The notes beneath the pieces were generated by a model. The model was not told the DNA's origin, searched no databases, and saw only the letters and a list, made by a program, of their open reading frames with translations. Below, one piece after another: positions 1 through 5,710 of a stretch of 9,551 bases of DNA. Origin of the DNA: Oscillospiraceae bacterium (GTDB taxonomy: Bacteria; Bacillota; Clostridia; Oscillospirales; Acutalibacteraceae). The stretch is taken from the NCBI GenBank assembly GCA_009786735.1, contig WQRM01000051.1, forward strand, positions 1 through 9,551. The letters are read 5' to 3'. The position numbers and the translations under genes are program-made. The stretch's first letter is position 1, and the number at the start of each line of letters is the position of its first letter.

Positions 1-181
1 AGTGTGCAAATCCCCACCAAGCCATAAGCCCTGAAATCATGAAGGAAACGCTTGCTATCGCCCAAGCGGGGATCGATATTACGTCAGCAAACGTCCACAT
101 TCCACCCCAGGCCAACGTTTCAATTCCTTGCAGAGCCGACGCAAGTGCCACCAGCAATGAACCAATAAAAACCAGTACCAT
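1..181 (-). CDS. Small hydrophobic membrane protein, 3' end cut by window edge
   Basis: An open frame of 60 codons runs from an ATG at 179-181 to the window edge without a stop. The ATG is preceded by AAGGAG with 8 nt spacing; a GTG directly before it is an alternative start. The product begins MVLVFIGSLLVALASAL and continues with a polar stretch containing GIETLAWGG, then a second hydrophobic stretch ending GLMAWWGFAH, so it looks like two membrane segments joined by a short loop. It lies 12 nt after the stop of the 47-residue gene upstream and is probably co-transcribed with it and with glyA. I recognise no family. The total length is unknown because the 3' end is missing. Confidence 0.6.
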   Translation of the reverse strand, partial: MVLVFIGSLLVALASALQGIETLAWGGMWTFADVISIPAWAIASVSFMISGLMAWWGFAH

Positions 182-193
182 CACAATGTCTCC

Positions 194-337
194 TTATCTG
201 AAATAAAAATTCCACAAAGCCCCAAGTGCAAACAACAAGTTAATCGCACCAATCCCAGGCTCGCCCCCCAAAAAGAAACCAATGGAGATGAGAAATGCGC
301 CAAAGGTAATCCAAGCATTTGTTACTGTGGTGAACAT
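194..337 (-). CDS. 47-residue hydrophobic membrane protein
   Basis: A short complete frame downstream of glyA: ATG at 335-337, TAA at 194-196. An AGGAGG lies just upstream; the earlier ATG in that leader meets TGA at once and cannot be the start. The product begins MFTTVTNAWITFGAFLISIG and ends LWNFYFR. It has two hydrophobic stretches (about residues 8-24 and 31-44) around a GGEPGIG turn, consistent with a two-TM hairpin. It begins 23 nt after the glyA stop with no terminator between, and its own stop is followed directly by the ribosome binding site of the next small membrane gene, which supports a real operon of small membrane proteins. No family is recognised. This stretch is AT-richer than glyA by eye. 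Confidence 0.65.
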   Translation of the reverse strand: MFTTVTNAWITFGAFLISIGFFLGGEPGIGAINLLFALGALWNFYFR

Positions 338-360
338 CACATTGCCCTCCTATTCAGTCG

Positions 361-1611
361 TCATTCATACAACGGATACTTCGCGCACATGTCATTGACC
401 ATGCCGCGAATCTTGTCCGCGCTGCCGTCGAAGTCCGTGGCAGTCAGATACACACACTCGGCGATGATGTCCATCTCCGCTTCCTTGAAGCCGCGGGTGG
501 TCACAGCAGGCGTGCCCAGGCGAACACCGCTGGTGACGAACGGGCTTTGCGGGTCATCCGGAACGGTGGACTTGCTCACCGTGATGTACACTTCGTCCAG
601 TCGGCGCGACATTTCTTTGCCGGTGAGGTCAAACTTGCGCAGGTCGAGGATCATCAAGTGGTTGTCTGTGCCGCCCGAAATCAGCGGCATGCCGCGCTTG
701 AGCAAGCCATTGGCAAGGGCTTGCGCGTTGAGGATAATCTGCTGTTGATATGCCTTGAACTCGGGTTGCAGGGCTTCGCCGAAGCTCACGGCTTTCGCGG
801 CAATCACGTGCATGAGCGGCCCGCCTTGGTTGCCGGGGAATACCGCGCGGTCGATGGCACGCGCCATGGCTTCGCCGCACAGAATCAGCCCGCCGCGTGG
901 TCCGCGCAGAGTTTTGTGCGTGGTGGAGGTCGTCACGTCGGCATGTGGAATGGGCGAGGGGTGCAATCCCGCTGCGACCAAGCCCGCGATGTGCGCCATG
1001 TCTACCATGAAGTATGCACCCACGGCTTTCGCGATAGCACCCATGCGCTCAAAGTCGATGGTGCGGGCATAGGCCGAGGCGCCTGCTACGATAAGCTTAG
1101 GCTTAACGGTAGCCGCTTGAGCTTCAAGCGCTGCGTAGTCAATGAATCCATCTTCGCCCACGCCATAGGGCACGAACTTATAGAGAATGCCGCTTTGGTT
1201 CACGGGCGAGCCATGGGTGAGGTGCCCGCCGTGGTCAAGGTTCATGCCCATCACGGTGTCGCCGGGCTGCAGCAGCGCGGAATACACCGCCATGTTGGCT
1301 TGCGCGCCGCTGTGGGGTTGCACGTTGGCATGTTCTGCGCCGAAGAGCTCCTTCGCGCGGTCAATGGCGATACGCTCCACGTCGTCCACGTGCTCGCAGC
1401 CGCCGTAGTAGCGTTTTGCGGGGTAGCCCTCGGCGTACTTGTTCGTCAGCACGCTGCCCATGGCGGCCATGACCGCGGGGGTGACGAGGTTTTCGCTGGC
1501 GATGAGCTCGATGTTGCGCTTTTGGCGCACGAGTTCTTTTTGCATGGCGGTGCCCACGGCGGGGTCGGCGGCGTTGACAAAGCCGATGGTGTCGATGAGA
1601 TTGTTGAACAT
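361..1611 (-). CDS. glyA: Serine hydroxymethyltransferase
   Basis: GlyA is the cytosolic PLP enzyme that interconverts serine plus tetrahydrofolate with glycine plus 5,10-methylene-tetrahydrofolate, the main source of one-carbon units for purines, thymidylate and methionine. The 416-residue product has the normal bacterial length. Visible family motifs are NIELIASEN (33-41), [15 protein letters not shown] (59-73), [10 protein letters not shown] (129-138), [18 protein letters not shown] (203-220), the PLP-lysine motif [12 protein letters not shown] with K233, and SGVRLGTPA (361-369) with the substrate-carboxylate Arg. Start: ATG at 1609-1611, preceded by AGGAG with 9 nt spacing. Only 33 nt separate it from the exported-protein gene upstream; I see no convincing promoter or glycine riboswitch there, so it is probably read from the promoter near 2652-2680. 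Nothing in the protein looks defective. Confidence 0.97.
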   Translation of the reverse strand: MFNNLIDTIGFVNAADPAVGTAMQKELVRQKRNIELIASENLVTPAVMAAMGSVLTNKYAEGYPAKRYYGGCEHVDDVERIAIDRAKELFGAEHANVQPHSGAQANMAVYSALLQPGDTVMGMNLDHGGHLTHGSPVNQSGILYKFVPYGVGEDGFIDYAALEAQAATVKPKLIVAGASAYARTIDFERMGAIAKAVGAYFMVDMAHIAGLVAAGLHPSPIPHADVTTSTTHKTLRGPRGGLILCGEAMARAIDRAVFPGNQGGPLMHVIAAKAVSFGEALQPEFKAYQQQIILNAQALANGLLKRGMPLISGGTDNHLMILDLRKFDLTGKEMSRRLDEVYITVSKSTVPDDPQSPFVTSGVRLGTPAVTTRGFKEAEMDIIAECVYLTATDFDGSADKIRGMVNDMCAKYPLYE

Positions 1612-1644
1612 GGTTATTTTCTCCTAATACAATTATTTACAAGT

Positions 1645-2136
1645 TTATAAGCTATTGATCGCGTTGGTGACTAGACGAATGATTAACCAAGCAACAAAGC
1701 CCAGCACCGCCGCAACCAGCGCAATACCCACAACGGTTCCCAATATTACAGGCAATCTTTCGGACAGCGAAACGCGCGGCTCATCTACCGTAAAATTAAA
1801 GCTATATCCGCCTTGTCCCGTTATAACGTTCATGTAGAGAATGTATTCGCCGGCAGGCAACTGTACCGCCCGCATCGTGCTACTGGGAAACATCGAAAAC
1901 TCATGCAGCACTTGTCTGCGCGAGTTTTGAATCACAACATCCACACGGCTGGAACGCACGTTAGATATGGAAAACCAGCCATCTTCCGTCATGGTAACGA
2001 AAAATCGATCCAGATTGTTTCGGTCGCTAGTGAAAATCGCAGGCCCTATTCTCTCGTTGTTCCATGCCAATGCCGTCACGTTGCCCACACCCAGTAATAG
2101 CGCGAACACCAGCAAAATCGCAAGCAGTTTTTTCAT
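1645..2136 (-). CDS. Exported membrane-anchored beta-domain protein (paralogue A)
   Basis: 163 residues. A Sec signal peptide covers about 1-24 (MKKLLAILLVFALLLGVG, cleavage likely after ALA). An extracytoplasmic domain spans about 25-125, and one strong TM helix about 128-153 is followed by a short tail (RLVTNAINSL). The mature domain carries EDGWF (51-55), VLHEF (76-80) and LPAGEYILY (93-101) followed by GGYSFNF. These positions match paralogue genes at 2167-2622 and 3002-3493. The AGxY strand followed by a G-Y-S strand resembles PPC-type beta-sandwiches; this is a fold guess, not an identification. GAGGGAG lies 6 nt before the ATG. The gene follows paralogue B by 30 nt and precedes glyA by 33 nt, so it sits inside one operon. 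Codon use looks AT-richer than neighbours. Function unknown. Confidence 0.85.
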   Translation of the reverse strand: MKKLLAILLVFALLLGVGNVTALAWNNERIGPAIFTSDRNNLDRFFVTMTEDGWFSISNVRSSRVDVVIQNSRRQVLHEFSMFPSSTMRAVQLPAGEYILYMNVITGQGGYSFNFTVDEPRVSLSERLPVILGTVVGIALVAAVLGFVAWLIIRLVTNAINSL

Positions 2137-2166
2137 CTGTATCTCCCTCTTTTCTTATGTGTTGTA

Positions 2167-2622
2167 TTAATCCATCGCGGAAAACGTAATATAAGCTGCA
2201 ACCGCAATCACCGCCACCACCACAACTCCAGCGATAACATTGGAGACGGTTCTCCCCCAGCGTTGCCAAAATGTAGGGGATGGCCCTTCCGTGCGAGAAA
2301 TGCGAAGCTCATAGTACCCACTGCCAGAAACAAACACGGAATAACTCCCAGCAGACAAGAACACAACAGCGGTTCGCTGAAAACGCCCTAGATTAAACTC
2401 GTGCACCGTTTGCTCGTGGGCAAGCGACACAATTCTAACGCGCCCCATCGAACCATAAATCCATTCAAACTGGTGCCAACCGTCTTCTTCTATCTCAAGT
2501 TGATGCCAGCCGCCCAGCCCAAAAGAACGGCCAATCGCCGCCCCACTTGCCGCCGAGGCGCTCACCCCGCCCACGCCAAACAGCAGCGCAAACACCAGCA
2601 CAATGCTAAGACATTTTTTCAT
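2167..2622 (-). CDS. Exported membrane-anchored beta-domain protein (paralogue B)
   Basis: 151 residues, same layout as paralogue A: signal peptide about 1-24 (MKKCLSIVLVFALLFGVGG, cleavage after SASA), extracytoplasmic domain about 25-120, TM helix about 126-147, very short tail ending SAMD. Shared landmarks are EEDGWH (45-50), TVHEF (72-76), LSAGSYSVFV (89-98) and GYYELRIS (102-109). The region before the TM is aromatic and basic (TFWQRWGR). AAGGAGG lies upstream of the ATG with good spacing. It is the first gene after a terminator-promoter boundary, so it probably heads an operon with paralogue A, glyA and the two small membrane genes. The promoter -10 lies inside a perfect dyad, which suggests a repressor. 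Function unknown. Confidence 0.85.
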   Translation of the reverse strand: MKKCLSIVLVFALLFGVGGVSASAASGAAIGRSFGLGGWHQLEIEEDGWHQFEWIYGSMGRVRIVSLAHEQTVHEFNLGRFQRTAVVFLSAGSYSVFVSGSGYYELRISRTEGPSPTFWQRWGRTVSNVIAGVVVVAVIAVAAYITFSAMD

Positions 2623-2640
2623 CCCAGATCCTCCTTGATG

Positions 2641-2658
2641 TTATACTCAATAGTATAA
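2641..2658. promoter_or_regulatory. Perfect dyad overlapping a -10 element (candidate operator)
   Basis: Minus strand reads TTATACTATTGAGTATAA: 7-bp arms, perfectly complementary, 4-nt centre. One arm contains the -10 TATACT of the promoter for paralogue B, so a dimeric regulator bound here would block initiation. I cannot assign it to a known regulator family. Part of the symmetry could follow by chance from the -10 sequence itself. Confidence 0.4.
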
Positions 2659-2680
2659 CACATTTTGGCGCGCTGCGCAA
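2652..2680 (-). promoter_or_regulatory. Sigma-A-like promoter for paralogue B operon
   Basis: -10 TATACT at 2652-2657, preceded by TGT (an extended TGn -10). -35 TTGCGC at 2675-2680, spacer exactly 17 bp. The -35 is weak (3 of 6 to consensus), but the extended -10 compensates. It lies directly downstream of the terminator for the previous unit and gives a leader of roughly 20-25 nt. Confidence 0.65.
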
Positions 2681-2684
2681 GGGG

Positions 2685-2714
2685 AAAATGAAAAAGCCCC
2701 CTCAAATGAGGGGG
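2685..2714 (-). terminator. Intrinsic terminator after the region 2 operon
   Basis: On the minus strand, CCCCCTC-ATTT-GAGGGGG (2714 to 2697; an eighth A-T pair is possible) is followed by CTTTTTCATTTT. It starts 11 nt after the stop of the 81-residue gene. The plus strand has no T tract, so it works in the minus direction only. Confidence 0.88.
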
Positions 2715-2725
2715 AGATGTGTTGG

Positions 2726-2971
2726 TCAGCTAGTGAGCACAAAAAACGCCACCACTGCCGAAACCGCGGCAAGCACCACGCCTGCCAGCACCCACCACAG
2801 CCAGCCCGGTAGCGACCGCGACGGCGGCTCGGGGCGATCAACGTTGCTGTTGAGTGCCTCTGCCTGCGCTTCGCATTGTAGTTCGACCACCGGTTGTTGT
2901 GCCATGACACTCACTGTGCCCAAGCCAAACAGCAGCGCCGCCACCAACAAGATGCTAAGAATTTTTTTCAT
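2726..2971 (-). CDS. Short exported single-TM protein (81 aa)
   Basis: Signal peptide about 1-24 (MKKILSILLVAALLFGLGTV, cleavage after VMA), a polar linker of only about 30 residues with one Cys (C33) and a Pro-rich end (RPEPPSRSLPG), then a TM helix about 57-79 ending at the C-terminus. The shared leader and the TM anchor match paralogues A, B and D, but the beta-domain is absent, so it could be a stripped-down relative or an independent small membrane protein. AAGGAGG lies before the ATG. It begins 30 nt after the stop of paralogue D and is the last gene before the terminator. The intact frame, good ribosome binding site and operon position support a real gene. Function unknown. Confidence 0.75.
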   Translation of the reverse strand: MKKILSILLVAALLFGLGTVSVMAQQPVVELQCEAQAEALNSNVDRPEPPSRSLPGWLWWVLAGVVLAAVSAVVAFFVLTS

Positions 2972-3001
2972 GCGAGAGTCCTCCTTATTATAAATTTTGT
3001 G

Positions 3002-3493
3002 TTAATGATTCATGCCCAGCCACCACAGCGTTGCAAACAAGCCGCCTGCAATCACCACTGCAATGGCAATGCCCAGCAACAGCGGGCCAATCGCGGCCAC
3101 GAAGTTCTGCCACCATGTGGGCACTTGCGTGATGGTTACGCTGTGGTCGCCAACGGTAGTGCGAAAAGGAACAAGCACCACGGTATACTCGCCTGCCTGC
3201 AGGTGCAACCCGAATGTTTGGTTGCCTGTTTCCCACATGGACACCCCACCACCCAGTTCGCCATCTTGGGTGAACACATGCAAATCAAAGTCGCCGCTAT
3301 TCCAAGTGAACACAAACTCGCGGCTTTCCTCCACCACCCAAGCAAACCAGCCCGTTTCATCCGGTTCAACCACCAGCGGTTGACCGAGCACCACGCGCTC
3401 AAGCTCATCAAACGGCGGCATCGCCGAAGCCCCCACTGCGCCGACGCTCAACAACAGCAAAAGCACCAGCAAAACACTCAAACCTTTTTTCAT
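3002..3493 (-). CDS. Exported membrane-anchored PPC-like domain protein (paralogue D)
   Basis: 163 residues. Signal peptide about 1-24 (MKKGLSVLLVLLLLLSVG, cleavage after ASA), beta-rich extracytoplasmic domain about 25-122, WW-containing juxtamembrane segment, TM about 132-158, tail WLGMNH. Of the three paralogues it looks most like a PPC domain: TGWFAWVV (47-54), a GDFDLHVF strand (67-74) like the DxDLxL strand of that fold, then LQAGEYTVVLVPF (98-110) and GDHSVTI (115-121). PPC domains usually flank secreted peptidases or hydrolases, and this gene is coupled to a secreted serine hydrolase: its ATG overlaps the hydrolase stop (ATGA). The fold call is by eye. Function unknown; assisting or tethering the hydrolase is a guess. 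Confidence 0.85.
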   Translation of the reverse strand: MKKGLSVLLVLLLLLSVGAVGASAMPPFDELERVVLGQPLVVEPDETGWFAWVVEESREFVFTWNSGDFDLHVFTQDGELGGGVSMWETGNQTFGLHLQAGEYTVVLVPFRTTVGDHSVTITQVPTWWQNFVAAIGPLLLGIAIAVVIAGGLFATLWWLGMNH

Positions 3494-4533
3494 CGCGACA
3501 TCCTCCTTCTAATACCCGGAATGGGATTCACTCGTCCAACAAAGCCCAGCGCGCTAATGCCCGCCGTGCCCACACGCAACAAGGGGTTGTGGCGACCGGT
3601 GCGCACCACCACCACGTCTTGGTCGTGGTAAATCGAAATAATACTGCCGCCCAAACCCATGGCGCTGACGAATGTGCCAAACTCATTTTCGCTGCCCCAA
3701 AACAGATAGCCATAGGGCAAGATGAACGTTTCCATGCGCGGCTTAGATTCCGCAACCCAGTTCGCAGGGAGAATTTGCTGCCCCTCCCACACACCATGTT
3801 GCAGGTGCAGCACGCCAAAGCGCATCATGTCGCGCGGGCTAAGGTGCAAGCCAAAGCCGCCCATGGGGCTGCCGTCCCAGGTGGTGTCCCAGTAAACGGA
3901 GATCATGCCGAGCGGGTCGAACAGGTGCTCGCGCGCAAAGTCAAGCAAATTGCGACCGGTGGCGCGCTGCAGCAGACCAACGAGGGTTTGCGGTGTAGCG
4001 CCCGAGCAATAGCGAAATTCCTCGCCGGGTGCGCTAAGCTGCGGCGACTCAAACGATGCCAAGCCGGAATCCCGCAAGTTGAAGATGCCGTTCATGCTGC
4101 CACGGTCCATCATGCCGGGCATGCCGCTGGTCATGGTGAGCAGATGCTCGATGGTCATGTCGCGCTTGGATTCATCGCCGGGCGCAATGCGGGCTTCGGG
4201 GAAAAAGTCAATGACCAGCTGGTCAACGCTTTCGATGTATCCGTGGTGCAGGGCGATGCCGGTGAGCGCGCCCAACACCGATTTGGTGACGGAATATGTG
4301 GCTTGCCTGCGGTTGCGGTGATGCGTGCATCGGCTGTGGGATTCATACACCACACGGCCGTTGTGCCAAACCATGAACGTGCCGGTTTCGCCGCCGCCGA
4401 CGAACATTTCGCCCCAAGCGTATTGCTCGCGCAGCAGGTCAAGGCAGATTTCGTTGGGTTGTGCCGCCGACGCAAGCACGCCGCTGCTCAACAACAGCGC
4501 CGCCGCCAGCAGCACGCTAAGATATTTTTTCAT
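3490..4533 (-). CDS. Exported serine hydrolase, beta-lactamase class C / AmpC-like fold
   Basis: 347 residues with a signal peptide about 1-23 (MKKYLSVLLAAALLLSSG). The family covers class C beta-lactamases, DD-peptidases and esterases that use an active-site Ser and Lys. Visible: SVTK (81-84; nucleophile S81, K84), MTIEHLLTMTSGMPG (126-140), YCS (175-177) at the Tyr-x-Asn site, LSPRDMMRFG (231-240), a WEGQQILPANWV stretch (249-260), and GLGG (293-296) near where the Lys/His-Thr-Gly motif is expected. The start has AAGGAGG 11 nt upstream. The motif set suggests an esterase or peptidase-like hydrolase of the periphery rather than a true beta-lactamase; substrate unknown. The last codons Arg-Arg-Arg-Met-Ser-Arg form the ribosome binding site of the next gene. 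Confidence 0.92.
   Translation of the reverse strand: MKKYLSVLLAAALLLSSGVLASAAQPNEICLDLLREQYAWGEMFVGGGETGTFMVWHNGRVVYESHSRCTHHRNRRQATYSVTKSVLGALTGIALHHGYIESVDQLVIDFFPEARIAPGDESKRDMTIEHLLTMTSGMPGMMDRGSMNGIFNLRDSGLASFESPQLSAPGEEFRYCSGATPQTLVGLLQRATGRNLLDFAREHLFDPLGMISVYWDTTWDGSPMGGFGLHLSPRDMMRFGVLHLQHGVWEGQQILPANWVAESKPRMETFILPYGYLFWGSENEFGTFVSAMGLGGSIISIYHDQDVVVVRTGRHNPLLRVGTAGISALGFVGRVNPIPGIRRRMSR
3501..3508 (-). promoter_or_regulatory. Ribosome binding site inside the hydrolase gene
   Basis: AGAAGGAGGA sits in the last codons of the serine hydrolase (AGA AGG AGG = three Arg), 8 nt before the paralogue D ATG, which overlaps the hydrolase TGA as ATGA. This indicates translational coupling and fixes the paralogue D start. 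Confidence 0.8.
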
Positions 4534-4571
4534 GGGCGCGATGCCCTCCTTTGAGATGCAATCAATATGTG

Positions 4572-4601
4572 CAAAATGCCCTCCTCAAGCGAGAAAGGCA
4601 T
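4572..4601 (-). terminator. G-U-rich hairpin, possible attenuator or weak terminator
   Basis: Minus-strand RNA can form an 11-pair stem, AUGCCUUUCUC / GAGGAGGGCAU with loop GCUU (4601 to 4576), followed by UUUG. Two pairs are G-U, so the plus-strand transcript would have A-C mismatches: the hairpin is specific to the gene-bearing strand. The U tract is short, so partial termination or RNA processing is more likely than full stop. Confidence 0.5.
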
Positions 4602-4614
4602 GCGTATGTCCTAT

Positions 4615-5046
4615 TTAGCTAAACAAACCGGCAATCCAGCCGAACGCAGCAACGAACCAGCCGCCAATCGTGCCGAGCACATTGCCAACCGTGCGCAGCA
4701 CATCCAGCACAGTAGGGATGGCATCGATCACACCAGTAACGGGGTAGGCGATGTCACGCAGGGTGCTCAGCGGGTTGAGAAAAAAGTCAATCAGTCTGCG
4801 CCACCAGCTGGCGGTTAGCTCGGGGTCGGGGTCTACGTCCGGGTAAGGGTCATGGCGGTCTTCGTCTGGCCACGGGTCGCAGTCGCAGTACACACCACAA
4901 TAGTAGTCGTCGCACTCGCAGGTGTTGGTGGAGCAAAATTCGCCGGGGGTGCAACAGGTTACGCCATGGTAGTTCGCCATGGCTACCACCGTGCCGAGCC
5001 CTGCCAGCAGGCTAAACGTCAAGAGGATCGCAAGCAGTTTTTTCAT
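4615..5046 (-). CDS. Exported Cys-rich, Asp-Pro-rich protein with hydrophobic C-terminus
   Basis: 143 residues in three parts. A signal peptide covers about 1-24 (MKKLLAILLTFSLLAGLG, cleavage after AMA). A compact segment with eight Cys (31, 32, 38, 43, 45, 50, 54, 56) follows, then an acidic Asp/Pro-rich linker (about 57-76, including DPYPDVDPDP). The C-terminal half (about 80-143) is hydrophobic and amphipathic, starting SWWRRLIDFFLNP, with a likely membrane segment about 113-141. The even Cys number could mean four disulphides, or metal binding aided by the acidic residues. AAGGAG lies before the ATG. It sits 48 nt after the lipoprotein gene and 81 nt before the serine hydrolase gene. Its first 20 nt are identical to those of the gene at 1645-2136. 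No family recognised. Confidence 0.8.
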   Translation of the reverse strand: MKKLLAILLTFSLLAGLGTVVAMANYHGVTCCTPGEFCSTNTCECDDYYCGVYCDCDPWPDEDRHDPYPDVDPDPELTASWWRRLIDFFLNPLSTLRDIAYPVTGVIDAIPTVLDVLRTVGNVLGTIGGWFVAAFGWIAGLFS

Positions 5047-5063
5047 GTGAGTTCTCCTTCGTG

Positions 5064-5091
5064 TTTATCGGATGTTCATTCTTTTCGTCAA
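5064..5091 (-). promoter_or_regulatory. Weak candidate internal promoter
   Basis: TTGACG (5086-5091) and GATAAA (5064-5069), spacer 16 bp, in the gap before the Cys-rich gene. The -35 is good; the -10 matches 4 of 6. It could give the Cys-rich gene extra transcription, but chance is possible. Confidence 0.25.
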
Positions 5092-5094
5092 TTG

Positions 5095-5646
5095 TTAGCA
5101 GCACCCGCGTGCCAAGGGGACCGGTGCCAAAGAATACAGCGGACCGTAGTCTGACTGGTTTTGATCGATGGCGTAAACATGCGTATGACCATTTGCGTCG
5201 TCAAAGATGATGCCGTTCCACGGCAGCGTGCCCATGCTGACAAAGTAGTGAATTGCCAGCGATTCGTCTGCGGTGAGCGCGTCGGTGATGGGGAACGTTT
5301 CCTCAATGTTGAACACGATTTGCTCGTGCTCAACGTCGTTGCTCAAGAACACCACGGCCAAGTTATACAGCGTCTGCTGCGTCTGCACCAGCAGAACATC
5401 CGGCCAAAGCTCTGCAAAGTCGATGTCGCTGTGGGCAGAAATGTCGAAATCATGCGTTGGTTCAAACTCTCCGCTTAGGATGGCAAGGTGCAGACCAACG
5501 TCCACAGGTCCGCCCTGGGGCTGGGTTACCTCAACATCAATTTCTGGTGTGGTGGGATACACGGTTTCGCCGTTTCCATTTGCCGCGCAAGCGAACATGA
5601 CCACCGCCAGCACCGCTGCCATGAGAATAATCAGTGCTTTTTTCAT
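5095..5646 (-). CDS. Lipoprotein of unknown function
   Basis: 183 residues from the ATG at 5644-5646, which has GAGGAGG upstream and begins MKKALIILMAAVLAVVMFAC. A longer reading from 5709 would put the promoter -35 inside the gene and destroys the N-terminal signal, so it is rejected. Lipobox VMFAC with C20 as the predicted lipidated residue, then a GNGET linker. The mature part has no TM segment and is acidic, with a patch rich in Asp, His and Glu (THDFDISAHSDIDFAELWPD). The C-terminus is Gly-Cys-Cys. It heads the region 2 operon, directly downstream of the siderophore transporter terminator. It resembles no family I know. Placement next to iron transport may hint at a metal role, but this is only context. 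Confidence 0.8.
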   Translation of the reverse strand: MKKALIILMAAVLAVVMFACAANGNGETVYPTTPEIDVEVTQPQGGPVDVGLHLAILSGEFEPTHDFDISAHSDIDFAELWPDVLLVQTQQTLYNLAVVFLSNDVEHEQIVFNIEETFPITDALTADESLAIHYFVSMGTLPWNGIIFDDANGHTHVYAIDQNQSDYGPLYSLAPVPLARGCC

Positions 5647-5680
5647 GAAAACCCTCCTCAACTTAGGTGTAGTCACTGTT

Positions 5681-5709
5681 AGTATACCACAAACTCGCCA
5701 CGCAGTCAA
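5681..5709 (-). promoter_or_regulatory. Strong sigma-A-like promoter for region 2 operon
   Basis: -35 TTGACT (5704-5709), 17-bp spacer, -10 TATACT (5681-5686). Each hexamer matches consensus at 5 of 6. It lies about 35 nt upstream of the lipoprotein ATG. The -10 context GTGGTATACTA closely resembles that of the paralogue B promoter (GTGTTATACTA). Confidence 0.85.
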
Positions 5710-5710
5710 G

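Noticed and set aside
547..1650. 367-codon plus-strand frame opposite glyA
   Set aside because: glyA is unambiguous on the minus strand; the opposite frame has no start signal and shadow-like composition.
1612..1660. TATAAA and AT-rich stretch before glyA as a promoter or riboswitch
   Set aside because: No -35 at suitable spacing, and 33 nt is too short for a riboswitch.
2972..3001. TATAAT before the 81-residue gene
   Set aside because: It touches the ribosome binding site and has no -35; transcription start there would leave almost no leader.
3589..4554. 321-codon plus-strand frame opposite the serine hydrolase
   Set aside because: Rich in His/Ala/Gln with no domain; mirrors the hydrolase gene.
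5647..5709. Upstream extension of the lipoprotein gene to an ATG at 5709
   Set aside because: It would bury the promoter in the coding region and move the lipobox 41 residues inward; the MKK start at 5646 has GAGGAGG.
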